Source: Phycomyces blakesleeanus NRRL 1555(-) (lineage: Eukaryota; Mucoromycota; Mucoromycetes; Mucorales; Phycomycetaceae). From it: 64,000 nucleotides of DNA. The position numbers and the translations under genes are program-made. Position 1 is the first letter of the stretch. Each line of letters opens with the position of its first letter. The stretch lies in the NCBI RefSeq assembly GCF_001638985.1, contig NW_017265144.1, positions 1,426,001-1,490,000 of the forward strand, given 5' to 3'. This document shows, piece after piece, positions 44,629 through 56,996 of this stretch. Under the pieces are notes generated by a model. The model was not told the DNA's origin. It worked only from the letters and a program-made list of their open reading frames with translations, and ran no database searches.

Positions 44629-47127
44629 GTTTTAAAATAAAATAAAATAAAATAAGAAAGTGAGAATAATAAATGTAAAATAAAATAAAATAAAATATAA
44701 AATGATCAATTACAAAGAGGGAAATAATAACCCTATTTTGGACAAATGATTTACTTTTTGTAAAAAAAAAAAAAAGAAAAGAAAAGAAAAAGTGAGTGAG
44801 TGGGTAAGAGAGCGAGAAAGAAGATTTGATCTTTCTATTGGCCAGAGCCGGTTAAGTTTCTCCGCTAAAAAAAAAAAAGAATGAAACAAATTGCCTGGTA
44901 TTTTTGCATGACAAATAAAATCTCTACATATAAGAAACCAGATGAAGACAACGAGGAAAGAAGTGAAAGAGACAAGATAAAGCAATTTCTCAATAGATTT
45001 TTAAAGATATATATAAAGAAAAAAGCATGAAATACATACCTTTCTCTCTCTCTCTGTTTTTATTTTGTATTGTTATTTCTTCCCTATAAATTCTGTGAAA
45101 TATGTTGAGTTGTATAAAATCACAACTTATTGCTAAATTGGCCAAACAATGTAGACCATTTCATACGTTGCGATATGCTACAGCTCAAAAAACTCAAAAG
45201 AAACTTCTATTTATAAAATTTGAGATAAATAGATTTCTATCCAAATACGGTAGGAAGGATATATTCCAAAGGACTGGTATTATAGCGCCGAATGTATTTG
45301 TGTTTTTCGGTAACTAAATATATTTATAATCCAATAGGATTAAACAAAAATACTTCTTTTATTTTTTATATAAATAATATGGCTTTCAGTAAAATACGAT
45401 TTATGGGATTCTGTATGATTTTCCATTTCAGCCAATCAAATATTTTAAATATCGATAATCTATGCCCTTGTTTTTTTGTTGGAGGTACCTCTAGCAACCT
45501 TTACATTGGTCCAACAAAACATGATATTTTATAGAAACAATGGCTGTTTTTAGCACCAAAGGCAGATATAAATTCCAATTGAAAATGAATTAATGCTAAT
45601 AGTGTTCGCTTGACTATTTATTCAGCATTAAGATGGTTCTCTTGATTAAAAACAAGGTCTTTATTTTCAAAGAACAAGAAAAAGAAAATCAGTTTTATAT
45701 TACCAAAACAGGAGTAGAGTATTCTAAACGTGGCAGCTATTCAACGCTGTTAAAAAGAAAATCTGCCACTTTTTACCAAAAATAAGCAGAATGTTTCAAA
45801 TACTCGTAGACTTTTTTTTTTTTTTTAAAAAAAATAAAATAAAATATAAATTAATTGTGGACAGATGAAGCTTGAGTATTATTCTGAATTTGAAACATTT
45901 TTTTTTGTTCAGAACAAGTCCATCTCTATCATTAACAAAAACCACCCAAAGAACGAACATGTTCCTGATGATCTCCTTCCCGTTCCTTATGTTCCGAAAT
46001 ATCCACTGAACCCCTCTCCTCCGTCTCCCACCCCGTCCCCCATCAACCCGAACAATATGTGTCCTCCCGAAGCTGTTGCCTAGTATGACCGATTTCGGTC
46101 TGGTATTTCTATATATCTTGAAGCCACATAATGGATTGTTCAAGGTCCTAAAGAGAATCCTCTTTTTGCATTTTCTTATCCCTGCTGAAATCCATTCCTA
46201 ATTCTCGATTCCTTCATGCTTTATTATTATTTGTTATATATTCTTTTTTAGAAGCTGTTTTCTGCTAAAGAGCGCATTTTTTTCCCGGCTTCTATGATAT
46301 TTTACTTTTTTTCACTAACTACTACTACTATCTGTCATGCTGTGTTTAATACTTTACATTCTTTCCTCCTCCCTCCCTATATATATATATATATATTATC
46401 ATTTCTTCTCAAAATATACCTTGGTTCTTATCGGGTTGCCTAAATACCAAATTGTGCAAGGCCTTTAATAATTCCCAATAAAATAAAATCAATTTTAATA
46501 GAGGGACCATATATTTTATGCTTTTCCTATTATTGTTATTATTATTGTTTGAACCGAGGAACCAACTCTTTTTATATACATTATAATATAAATAAAATAA
46601 ATAGTTAAATTTATAAACCATGGAAACAAATGAAAGGAAATCGGATAGACATGTTATTATCACGTTGGTTCAAGTGCTTCACAAAAACCCCCCCCCCCCC
46701 CCCTTTTAACTTTCCAGTTCCACCGCCACAACTCATTTTTCGTGTGCCCACCATAAAGCATCCTATTGGTCCTGACTAATAAATACTTTATATATATATT
46801 TGGAATTCATATTAAGCCAAAATGTTAAAGAAGAAGAAAAAAGAAAAAGAAAAAAAAAAGCCTTCTTGTGTATATAAATAAAATAAATGATTTTTTCGGG
46901 CTTGAGTCATTGCCTATCAGAATCCAGTTGTCATTTTTCTTGTCTTTTTAAGTCACCGCTACAACCACGTTTTATTTATTTTTATTTTTTTTTTTATTCA
47001 TATAAAAGCCAAATTTTTTATTGTCGATCTCTATTTTCTAATTATTACTATTATTCTTCTTCTTTACTTTGCACATCCACAAACACACCAAAACCCAAAT
47101 CACCTATATCTTACTTCCCTCTTCATA
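44629..47127. other. intergenic with unresolved coding-like pieces
   Basis: About 2.5 kb. Apart from the candidate at 45102, short protein-like frames appear at 45632-45783 (MVLLIKNKVFIFKEQEKENQ onward, 50 codons, ends in stop) and 45865-46083 (proline-rich end PPSPTPSPINPNNM). They may be parts of one decayed gene, but no splice model joins them convincingly. A C run of about 17 bases lies near 46688. Confidence 0.4.
45102..45317 (+). CDS. possible small gene or 5' exon with presequence-like start
   Basis: The 71-codon frame begins MLSCIKSQLIAKLAKQCRPF and HTLRYATAQKTQKK, a basic, hydroxylated, acid-free start resembling a mitochondrial targeting sequence. A CT-rich stretch lies about 50 bp before the ATG, as before other genes in this window. 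A possible donor (AAATACG|GTAGGAAG) inside the frame hints at a spliced gene, but I found no continuation. It could be a pseudogene. Confidence 0.3.
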   Translation: MLSCIKSQLIAKLAKQCRPFHTLRYATAQKTQKKLLFIKFEINRFLSKYGRKDIFQRTGIIAPNVFVFFGN

Positions 47128-47271
47128 ATGTACACTCGTCTTGTCCGTATCGCAACTCGCCCTCTTGATGCTAGCAAGAAGTTGGCCTACTGCTCAATTG
47201 TTGGTGTCTCTGTCTATGGTTATGTCCAGGCCTGCAAAGATGATGTCTTGTTCTACAACCCCTCAAAATAA
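47128..47271 (+). CDS. 47-residue small hydrophobic protein, likely mitochondrial
   Basis: A single short frame: MYTRLVRIATRPLDASKKLA, then CSIVGVSVYGYVQACKDDVL, then FYNPSK and stop. The basic start with Arg and Ser/Thr and a central hydrophobic helix (residues about 20-34) resemble small inner-membrane subunits of respiratory or ATP synthase complexes. Codons are C-ending and uniform (cgt, ctt, atc, cgc, aag, gtc), unlike the AT-rich surroundings, which suggests high expression. A pyrimidine-rich promoter region (TCTTCTTTACTTTGCACATCC) precedes it. I do not recognise the exact family. Confidence 0.65.
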   Translation: MYTRLVRIATRPLDASKKLAYCSIVGVSVYGYVQACKDDVLFYNPSK

Positions 47272-48089
47272 AACCACCACCAAATGTCAAGTTCTCTTTA
47301 ACTCTTAAAACAAAATCCAATTCCAAATCTCACTGTCTTGGTCTGGTCTACCTTATCATTTTCCGTCCTGTTCTGCCCTTTCCCGCCATGTCCTGCCCTG
47401 TCCTCTCACAATCATCCAAGAAAAAGAAGAAACAAGAAACAATCATATCTAGCATACCCGCCCTAACCAAGAAACTAAACTAGCCACACACATTGCAAAT
47501 ATTTCTATAGTGTAGATATAGACACAATCAACATCTTTTATTTTATTTTCTTTTATTTTTATATAATTTGCTTTCATTTGTCATTACATCTTTTTTAATA
47601 ATAATAATAATAATAATAATATATATAACGCAATTTTGCATCAAATAAACATCATTTCTTTATCAATCAAAGAAATCAAACAACCATATAAAGAAAATGC
47701 AGTCTGAGTAATGATAATATTAATGATAAGAGCATCCTCAGCGGTTACATTTCCTATCTCATGTAATCTATATATCTATATATCTATATATAGTCTGCAA
47801 AGAGTTGTAGGCTTTGGCTTATTAATGAACTTGTGCTATAAAACAACAGAAAGAAGTTATGGCTTGCTTCTTGTTGTTGTTGTTTTTTTGGTACCAAAGA
47901 TACAACAACAACAACAACAATATTATTATAATTTATAAATGTTACCATAATCTGACTAAAAATGTCATATATTCTATAAAAAGAATAATATAACCGCTTG
48001 GGATATTTTTTCTTATTTTTTCTTTTTTTTTTTTTACCGCACGGATTATATTTTGCCTAAAATGGGGGGGACAGGTATTTATCTTATTA
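47272..48089. other. 3' flank of the small gene and AT-rich DNA
   Basis: A C/T-rich transcript-like 3' region runs to about 47480, then AT-rich sequence with TAA and CAA microsatellites. No gene is seen. Confidence 0.45.
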
Positions 48090-48445
48090 GAGAGGGTGAC
48101 TACTTGTTCATTTTTGAATATGTTTATGAAAATCATCCAAATGGGGTTTTAATTCTTAATATTCCGCACATCCTATTTTGGATTGCTTCAAATTTACTCG
48201 ATTGTTATTCATAAATGAGCTCGATTTTGAAGGAAAAGATGTAATTTTTCAACCCAATTTTGAATAGGCCAAAAATGGTACTGTATAGTTAAGCACTATT
48301 TGTATTATAAAACAGCACTCCATATTTGTACGTTTTTCATAATTCAAATTTGAATAGGGGTTTCTGTGATTCAATTCTTGAAGTTAAAACTCAAATATTC
48401 GATAAAAATGGTAATCTTCAAAAATGAATAGGTAGTCACCCTCTC
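48090..48445. mobile_element. MITE-like non-autonomous element
   Basis: A 356-bp segment has inverted ends of about 30 bp (GAGAGGGTGACTACTTGTTC at the left; the right end reads GAGAGGGTGACTACCTATTC in complement), flanked by TA on both sides (48088-48089 and 48446-48447). It has no coding capacity. The TA target fits a Tc1/mariner-driven MITE, but its ends differ from both transposon families in this window, so its helper lies elsewhere. Repeated ttttgaata-like words fill the interior. Confidence 0.8.
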
Positions 48446-48815
48446 TATTTATCTTTTTTGTTCCTGAAAGAAATATATTTCCGCACCCAAATTTGTATTA
48501 TGTACCTTTTATATTCTCCTTTTTGTTACCCAAATGCTGTACACTTTGCAAGACACTTAAAGTAGCAATATGAGTACAATTACTACGTAGCCTTATCAAA
48601 CCATAATAGCAGTAATAACAGCAGTAATAGTAAATTGAGCGAAAACACCTCAGGGCAACAATGGCAAAGATAACAAAGAATGGTTATTTATCTTCATTTT
48701 TATTTTTATTATGAACTTTGAAAATAATATACACAAGATTTATATTATGCATTTAAAGAAGAATATATATATATATATATAGTAGATAGGTAGAAATGAA
48801 GAAGAGACTAATCTC
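48446..48815. other. intergenic 3' of glucan synthase
   Basis: AT-rich with a TA microsatellite near 48763-48782; nothing recognised. Confidence 0.45.
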
Positions 48816-51800
48816 TCAAGGCCTCTGGATTAGAAATAGGGTGGGAAAACATATCGGTGGGAGGACAATAAGGGCTACAAATATTCCTAGTACCAGCACA
48901 AACAATGGTCCGTACAGCAACACAACTCCACGCCGCTTACGGCGCTGCTTGGTAGACAGAACTGAAGATCTTATCTGATGCGAAGGCTTCAACCAAAACA
49001 ACATAATCGAATGAATGCGGTCCACCCAAGGAATCAGGGTAAAAGGGAACAGTCCGAATAAGATCAAATGGCCCAGAACAAAGTCTGTTGTGAACACAGA
49101 CATCTCGACGATCTTACAAATGAATTCACGGCCAGCATGTCGTCCAAGCTATATAAATAAAATAGAATATTTAAAACATGCTTGTCATATTATAATTTTT
49201 TTTTTGTTTTTTTTTTTGCACCACACTTTACACAAATGGTCCGTTCATAATTTTATTTCAATTCTTTCTTACCTGACTACCCCACCATCGACCAGTCCAC
49301 CAAGTCTTGTCAATTCCATATTGCTGAGGTTCTCGAGTCAAAAAAAGAGCCAACATACTCTTGAACAAAAATCTTTGAACCGAAAACACCACCAACATAT
49401 TCATGACAGTCAGAGCAAGCGAGAATTGCTCATAGAACCAGACATATTCAAACGCCATCAGAAATCCCAAAAGTCCCAGGCCATGACTCAGAGCCGCAAT
49501 CCCAACCCCATGCTGAACCGATCCGACCACCGAAAGTGAGACCGACAGGCACTGACACAACAGAAGAATACCGACATTCCAAACAATCGGCACCACCGTG
49601 GCTGCCACCAAAGGTCCCAACAGACCCCAAGGCTTCATTGTCTCTGTCCAAACCATCTCGTGGTTCGTCTTCCCAACATTTATTACCTCATGTGTCTTGA
49701 GAAACAGGTAGCAAACCAGACAAACCAGTGCCTGCACAAGCGGCATAGCCATCTCAGTCATAAAGATACTCAAGAATCTTGCACGTGGAACAATTGCGCC
49801 ATTTGTTGTTATTGATGTCGATGCTGTTATTGCTGGTACTGGCACTGGTGTTGGCACTGGTGTTGGCACTGGTGTTGGCACTGGTGTTGGCACTGGTGTT
49901 TGTGTTTGTGTTGGATTTGGATTCGGTGACGATAAAGACAATGATGACAATGATGATAAAGATGTTGATGATGCTGTTTCCGAAATATTCTTCTGTCCCG
50001 TAACTCTCATCCGACTCTCGCGGCAGAATGTGATCCAAGCGTGATTGTGCTGCTTTTCATCCCCCTGACTCCGACACAACCAACCCAGAAATGCCTTGTA
50101 GTCCGTAATAAAGTCCACAAATACAAACTGGTGTGGGTTGAATACGAATGGCGAGATGATGAGAGAACCAACCGTGACCCAAAAGTAGACTAGGTGCGGC
50201 AGCCACATCGTCAATGTCACAAACACAAGAGTCGATAGCGTCCGAGATCCAAAATAAATGCTCGGATTCGCAAACCTAGAATACAGAACCGAGAAGGGCA
50301 ATCGTGCCGTGGCAAATCCACGGCCGGTGGCTATGTAGCGTGCACCACCAAAGCTCAGATTGGAAAGCACGGCATTGGCATATATTTGGGTAACAAACAC
50401 TTCAAACAAGGGAGACAGCGAGACAAATTGCTTGAAAAGACGGCATAGACTGCGCCAGGTGCCCTTTTCAGTCAATTCCTGTAAAAAGAGCGGTAAAAAG
50501 GACACAAAGAAGACCATCAGCACCGACAAGACACACCGCTGAATCCACTCTGTAACCGGTCGGAGATTGAAACACTCTTTGCCTAGCTGACACACGGTTG
50601 GAAGAGAAGCAGCCATGGCGCCAATACACATCATACAGATCAAGAACACCTGGATTGTAAATATGATCATAATGTTGTTCATATGAAACCCTGGATGGCC
50701 GTAATAAAACATCAGGAACCGATCGACCGGCAATTGTGTACCTAGGTAATAGTACTCCCGCGACAGGAGCTGTTCGCCCATACCAGTGCCGATCTTTGTC
50801 GTGAAATTCAATATCGAGCAAAACCCAAGATCACGGCCCTTTCCACACTGCAGGTACTCCGTATGTTTGATCTTGCCACCTCTTGAAAGTGCATTCATGC
50901 CCGCATAAATATCCTCGTTAAGATGAAGCCCCCGCTGAGCCTTGCTGACTCCACCACGGGTTGTCATAAACACCGCATTTAGAAAATCCGGGTGTCCGTA
51001 ATGCAGTCTTCCGCCTGTCTTGGCCATGATCCGCTGCGTCAGGGTACCAAAGGTCTGCTCTTTTCCGGCCGCAATATCTCCCAACACCCCCACATTCTCT
51101 GAAAAGATGTACTCTCGTGCACCAACAATGGCCACTGGAGGTTTTGCCTTGGACGGATTGCTGCAATGTAAACTATACACCTCTGTTTCATCCGGAGCGT
51201 CCTCTTGCTCAAACTCTCTAAAGATACTCCGGATCTTTATACATTCTTCCAAATAATTGTCTTGATTGGCGTCCACGAGCTGTAAGTATTCTCCTCGATA
51301 AAAGATCAGGGCGTGGTTCTGGTTGTCTGACTTGCCATCACCCAGGATAGGGTTTCCGGGTAGCCTGACCCGGTATCTCGGTAGTCTTTTGTTACCTGGC
51401 AACCGCTCACAATTGCCGTCGATCAAGACCGAGTAATAAATCGGCTCCTGATCTTTCTCTTTGGGCTTTTCTTCATCAATATAAGCAATCTGGAGGTGTG
51501 GATAGGTGTTTAGCAAATACTCGCAGTTCTCAGCCTCTTCTGAATTAAACTTGGCGTATCTCTGCATGGCCACCAGAAAACGGAACTTTTGGTGGGCTAA
51601 TTGATCCAGTAATGCTTCGGACTGAGAATCGTTCTTATTTAATTTCGAATCTGCTTCCTTTTTATTACTACTACTTTTGTTATTATCATTATTGTCATCT
51701 TTACTTTTTTGTTGCTCTTGTTGCTGTTTTCGAGTGGCGTGTATTTCTGGGTGCTCAATACGATAGAGAAGCTTGAGTGCTCTTGCATAATTCATAAATC

Positions 51801-54240
51801 CACATACAGTGCGGTACAAAGTCTGTGCTCGTTGGGATGCCCAAAGCCGGGTACGCAGTGTGTACTCTGGTGCAGATGATTTGAAGCCAATACAATAAAA
51901 TGGCAGGTCGTCTCGATCCGACGTTTCGTTTTCGCTTTCTTCGACAATTAGCTTGGTGTCCTTTACAAAGTTTTCCCACTCGGCTGGGTGAAGCTTCTTG
52001 AGGTACTCTAGCAGTGTCACCCTTGAGGTTGTGTCTTCTTCACGAATAATTTCGCGCAGTGACAAGAGCATCTTTTCGGCATAGTGGGGTGTAAAGACCG
52101 TAAAGACCGGCATCTCATGGACCGAACAAGGTTTTGGGATGTCAGTTGACAGACTCTGGGCAAAGAATGACAGCCGACGCTCGGCCTCGGATTGTCCAGG
52201 GAAGCACTGTTCCTTGTCGGTGGCACCCTTTGGGTCAAAGAATTCTGGCACTTTGAGCTCCCTGGCTTCCTTTCCATTTGTATTATTAATGCTGTTATTG
52301 GTTCCATCATTGGCATTTGGAGTCGTTTGAACCTGATACAAAAGTGCCTGAAGGTTACTGATGGACAGTAGGTGCTCTCGGTACATTGATATCACGATTG
52401 CATTCCACATCTGAGAGCATGCAATTTTACGTAGATGGAGTGTGTCCAGCTCTTTGGTTGCCACGACTTTTTGGATGATTTGCTGCGGTAGGCGGCCAAA
52501 CAATGTACGCCAGGAGGTCATTACAGAGAGCCCCTGGTGCATTGACTGTGAGACCGAAAAGAGTGTACTCCAGACAACATACCAGAGATAGGTGTCGAGA
52601 AAGAACAAGAGAAATTCAACAGAAAATAAAAGTGTGCTGGTGAGAATAGGCATTATTCTGCAGACCGAGTTACCCAAGAGTGTGTCCTTTGCACAGCTGC
52701 CGAGTCGCACTGAGATTGTGGCCCCCAGGGCATCCCTGAAAGACAGGGCCAAAAAGAAATAAGTTTCGAGGAACTTGCTGCTGAAGATGCAAATCCACAG
52801 CAGGATTGAAAGGCACCGATCGTCTCCTGGAATTCCTGGGAAATGGGCGGTAAATGTTTTGGATGCAATTGGGTGGCTCGAACGCTGACGGCGAAATAGA
52901 TTTGCCGAGGGGACAATGGCAAGCACGATCGAAAGAATGGCTCCTAGACCCAACTGGCAGCTGGCGACAATCAAACCAACCATTCCACCGACCTTGTTAA
53001 ACTGGATAACGTATACAGATGCGCCGACGTGACATGCCGAAAGAACCATGAGGACCAGGATACGCGACACAAGGATCTTGGTGGTCTGGACGGTGGCAGG
53101 TAAGTATGCAAATTCTGCCAGGGTGGCCATGATGAGTAGCAGACTGGCGACCAGACCTCCTAATCCGATCACAGATAGCTTGACCGCAAGATCGTGTCGG
53201 TTTCCTGACATTGAGAGGTAGACGAAATCGACATTTGCGGCCATGTAGTACCAAAAAGAGGCGGCGTGGATGATCCAGATTCGCGAGAAGTTTGTGAGCA
53301 GGTGGAGCGACGACCGGGTTTCGTAAAACGTCTTTTCGAATGTACTTGACCACTCGATTTGAGACAGTACGTGGAACTGCTCGTAGCGTACGATGTCCTT
53401 GAGGAACTGGCCGTCTCTGAGTCGCAACCTGGCCATCGACCTGCGATCCCAGAAGAGCTGGTTTATGTCGTCGTAGCCAATGATGTGGTTGTGGTCCCTT
53501 TCGCGACGGATACACTCACCACGGACAAGTGTGTACGACTGGCCGCGTGCAAACTGGTAGATCGGGGTGATGATGGTGTCTAGAAAACTTTCAGGGGCCA
53601 CTTGTCTGAGCCGGTTTACTAGAGAAGTATTGATGACCACACGGTAGTCATCTGCCGCCTTGAACAGAAAACAGATCAGTTCGGGCATGTACCGCAGGGT
53701 GGCTGCCTCTCCCCAGATCAAAAGATAGAGGGCCAGGTGGCAGACTCGTGTGTGGTCCGTCAGAGACTCCATCCTCTGGCGCCACTCTCGCTTGGCTTCT
53801 TCGATCAATTGTCCGGTTGGGGTTGTGGGTACACTGTGACGGTCGTCAAGGTCAAGTTGGGAGGCAAAATACCACTTGCGGTAATTGGCATGCTCTCCAC
53901 CAATGTAGTCTGCGTGGAGTGATAATAAGGCTTGTCTTGGGGTCATGCGAGCCGACCGTGAATCCAGCATTGTCAAGAGGTGGTCATACATGTTGCGTCT
54001 GTTGTCGCGTTGGAATCCAAAGTACTTTGCAAAGTCCAGAAAGATGTCTTCGATATCGGTCATCCGAATCGGACAGCCGGCAGTGTCCCAGTATTGATAG
54101 ATTGTGGCGGGTGCGTCCGGTGAATTTTTTGGAGGACGGAGTAGGTCAGAGAATGGGTGGCCATGAGTATACAAGTCTGAGGTCTCTAAGAAGTTGACTG
54201 GAAGGTCATTTTCGCCAAATGTAGTCTGAGATAAATCCAT
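48816..54240 (-). CDS. FKS1: 1,3-beta-glucan synthase catalytic subunit
   Basis: Two exons, 54240-49273 and 49148-48816 (intron 124 nt, CAG|GTAAGA...TATAG), give 1766 residues. This plasma-membrane enzyme makes cell-wall beta-1,3-glucan from UDP-glucose under Rho1 control. The N-terminal FKS1 domain (YQYWDTAGCPIRMTDIEDIF, YDDINQLFWDRRSMARLRLR), a cluster of membrane segments (residues about 315-590), the large cytosolic catalytic domain (LNEDIYAGMNALSRGGKIKH, QCGKGRDLGFCSILNFTTKI) and a C-terminal membrane cluster are all present. Echinocandin hot spot 1 reads FLALSFRDA (near 52732-52760) and hot spot 2 EWIQRCVL. Two unusual low-complexity insertions occur: an Asn/Asp/Lys/Ser stretch at residues about 835-865 and a Pro-Val-Pro-Thr repeat at about 1440-1480. 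An extra upstream exon is possible. Confidence 0.95.
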
Positions 54241-54318
54241 TTGATCTGGATAATTGAGGCCTACGATAATTGATATAGAATGATATATGTATGTATATAT
54301 GTATACATGTATTTATTT

Positions 54319-54352
<34 letters not shown>

Positions 54353-55384
54353 TATATTTTATATATAAAAAATAAATGAATAAATAATTAGGAAAGAAAA
54401 AAAATACACAGAGAGAAAAGGAAATGAGGCGAAAGAAATAGGTGTAGGAATGAATGAGATTTATTATTTGATTTGATTTGGTTCCGTACCAAAGGCCATT
54501 TTGTTTGTTAATTCTTATCTACTTGCCTGTCATTGAGTGAAAAGCGCGGATACGGCTATGAATGTGCGAGGGCACAAAATGACGCAAAAATGAAAATGTA
54601 TATGAAAATGTATATGAGAATATATAGCTTATATGTCTATGTTATCGGCCTATATACATATATAATGTAATGTACTATGGAAAAGAGTGAAAGTAATGGA
54701 AGAAGAACGGTTGTGGTGCTTCCAATACTTGGATTTATTTCAGCTAAAATTTCATATAGACTAAAATAATGATAATAATAATAATAATCATAACAATAGC
54801 CTAGGGCTTGTATGCAAGGGGGGGATCAAAAGTACTTAATATATATATATGTTCCTTCTTTTCTTCTTCTTCTTTAATTTCTTTTCACTTACTTTCATTT
54901 CCTCTCTATGCGTTCTTATTCTGGTGTTAATGACAGAAATTTAATAAACTCCTCATAAAGAAGTTCAAAAATATATTTATATATAATTTGTATTATAGAT
55001 ATAAAATTATGGCTTTGAATTCATTAGACTGTTTTCAGCCTATCGATACAACCATACTATACGCATATACATCTAATGCATTCCACACCACAGACTATTA
55101 TATACAGCAAATTAAACAGACACCTGTACTCGCAGATCTTTACACCAAAGACCAATAAGATGAAACCAACAAATATATGTATATGTATAATGAAATCCTT
55201 TGATCATATATACATTTTATATATAAATGTATAAACAAGGACACAGCCCCACTCACATACACACAAGACTATACATGTAAAAAAAGGTAATGATAATGAA
55301 GATGATATTATTGTTGTTGCGGTTAATGTGATTATTGTTGTGCTTGTTATTATTATTTTTTATAATTATTATTTTGCAAGTTGT
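54241..55384. other. intergenic upstream of glucan synthase
   Basis: TA microsatellite near 54290-54360 and scattered AT runs; TATATA-like tracts. No gene seen. Confidence 0.5.
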
Positions 55385-56543
55385 CTATAGAATGATACAT
55401 TTTCCTTTCTTTGATCTTGAGTCTGTCATTGACATTTGTTCTTTGCGATCTCTTATTTGTCGCATCAACATTGTATAGACATTTTCTACGTTGTATCGTG
55501 TCTTGGCTGATGTTTCCATGTAATTGCAATTCCACTCCTGGGCAAGCTGTTGGGCTTCTTCGGTCGTTACTTTGCGTAGATGTTCCAAATCAACCTTGTT
55601 TCCTACCAGGATAAATGGAATCTACAAAATATTAATAACAATAACAATATTAATATTAATATTAATGTCTATTTACAAACGAATCGCACTTACGGTGTCA
55701 TCATCTAATACACGGAGAATCTGGTCTCTAAACTCTTGGGCATGTTCAAACGATTCGTATTCACAGACTGAAAATACACAAAGAAATCCTTCACCAGATC
55801 GATAGTAATTGTCGCGAATCTATATTATATATACATATAAAAATGAACAAATAATATTCAGAATAATATAGCAAAAATCAGAAACTTATTCGCGTCTTTG
55901 TAAAATAGAGATATAAAATGAAATAAAAAAGGAGTATCTCTTTCTATTCTTTCTCCTCTATCCCGTCCTATGCTTGTGTATGTAATATACATATATGTAG
56001 TATAATGTGCAGCGTAGTCTGTAGTGTAGATGCTCATCTTGGTGAAACAGAGCGGAGAGAAATATGAACAAAGAAAAAAAAAAGAAGAGAAACTCACAGC
56101 TGCATATTCTTCTTGTCCGGCTGTGTCTAGAATGTCAATGTCGCATTCATGACCATCCAACATGATCTTCTTGCGGTAGGCTAATGTCAAAAATAGAGTA
56201 TAGAAAATAAAGTATAGAAAGAGAAAAGAATTTAGGTTTCAATTTCTGTCATTAATTCTGTTTCAATACAATTTTCTTTCATTCTTTCATTTTCACGTTC
56301 TCTCTCCTTCAAACATATATATAAACATAAATATATATATGTATATGTATAGATGAATATTGGTATTGGTATTGGTATTGGTATTGGTATTGACGTATAC
56401 GTACAATCTGCCTTGGTTGGGTCGTATTCTTCTACAAAGTCACCGTACATGTATTGGAGTGTCAAGGCTGATTTTCCTACACCACCGGATCCAACCATAA
56501 TCACTTTGTGAAGAGTCATAGCATTCTTTGTTTTCTTTGCCAT
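55385..56543 (-). CDS. Ral-type small GTPase
   Basis: Four exons (56543-56405, 56180-56098, 55819-55694, 55621-55385) give 194 residues. The P-loop is GSGGVGKS (residues 18-25), switch [15 protein letters not shown], switch [17 protein letters not shown], then GNKVDLE and ETSAKT, and the C-terminal CAAX box CIIL, predicting geranylgeranylation. KADSYRKK and [12 protein letters not shown] are Ral rather than Ras or Rap signatures. In animals Ral GTPases act through the exocyst in secretion. Intron 1 carries a TTGGTA-type microsatellite. Confidence 0.92.
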
Positions 56544-56996
56544 CTTTGTAATAAACTATATTATTGATAATTTAAATGTATATATGTAGAAGAAAGAAAG
56601 AAAGCAAAAGAAGAAGAAGAAGAAGGAGAAGAAGAAGAAATAAAGAGAGATTGATGGTCAAACCTCTTTGCTTTTCAAGCAGCTGCCTTGACGTCACTTT
56701 ACAACACGTGCTTTAACCTGTATTTTTATTTGTGCTTGATTGAAACCAAAAAAAAAAGAGAGCCAACATGGATTCATATGTTTCAAGCAAGCAACTAATA
56801 ATAATATAATCATAGTAATTATAACAATGACAGCCATAGATGATGATGATGATTAATACTATTTTTGGTCAATTAATCAAACATGTTTAATGGATTTGTA
56901 CATGTATATATATGAGTTATTGAGTAAATGTGTGAGTGTGAGTGTGAATGTGAGAGAGTGAGAGAGTGAGAGAGTGAGAGAGTGAGAGAGTATATT
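56544..56996. other. intergenic; Ral upstream and MED4 downstream
   Basis: Contains a CACGTG motif and tgacgtca-like word near 56690-56710 in the Ral promoter, and a GAGA-type microsatellite (gagagagtga units) near 56950-56990. Confidence 0.5.
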
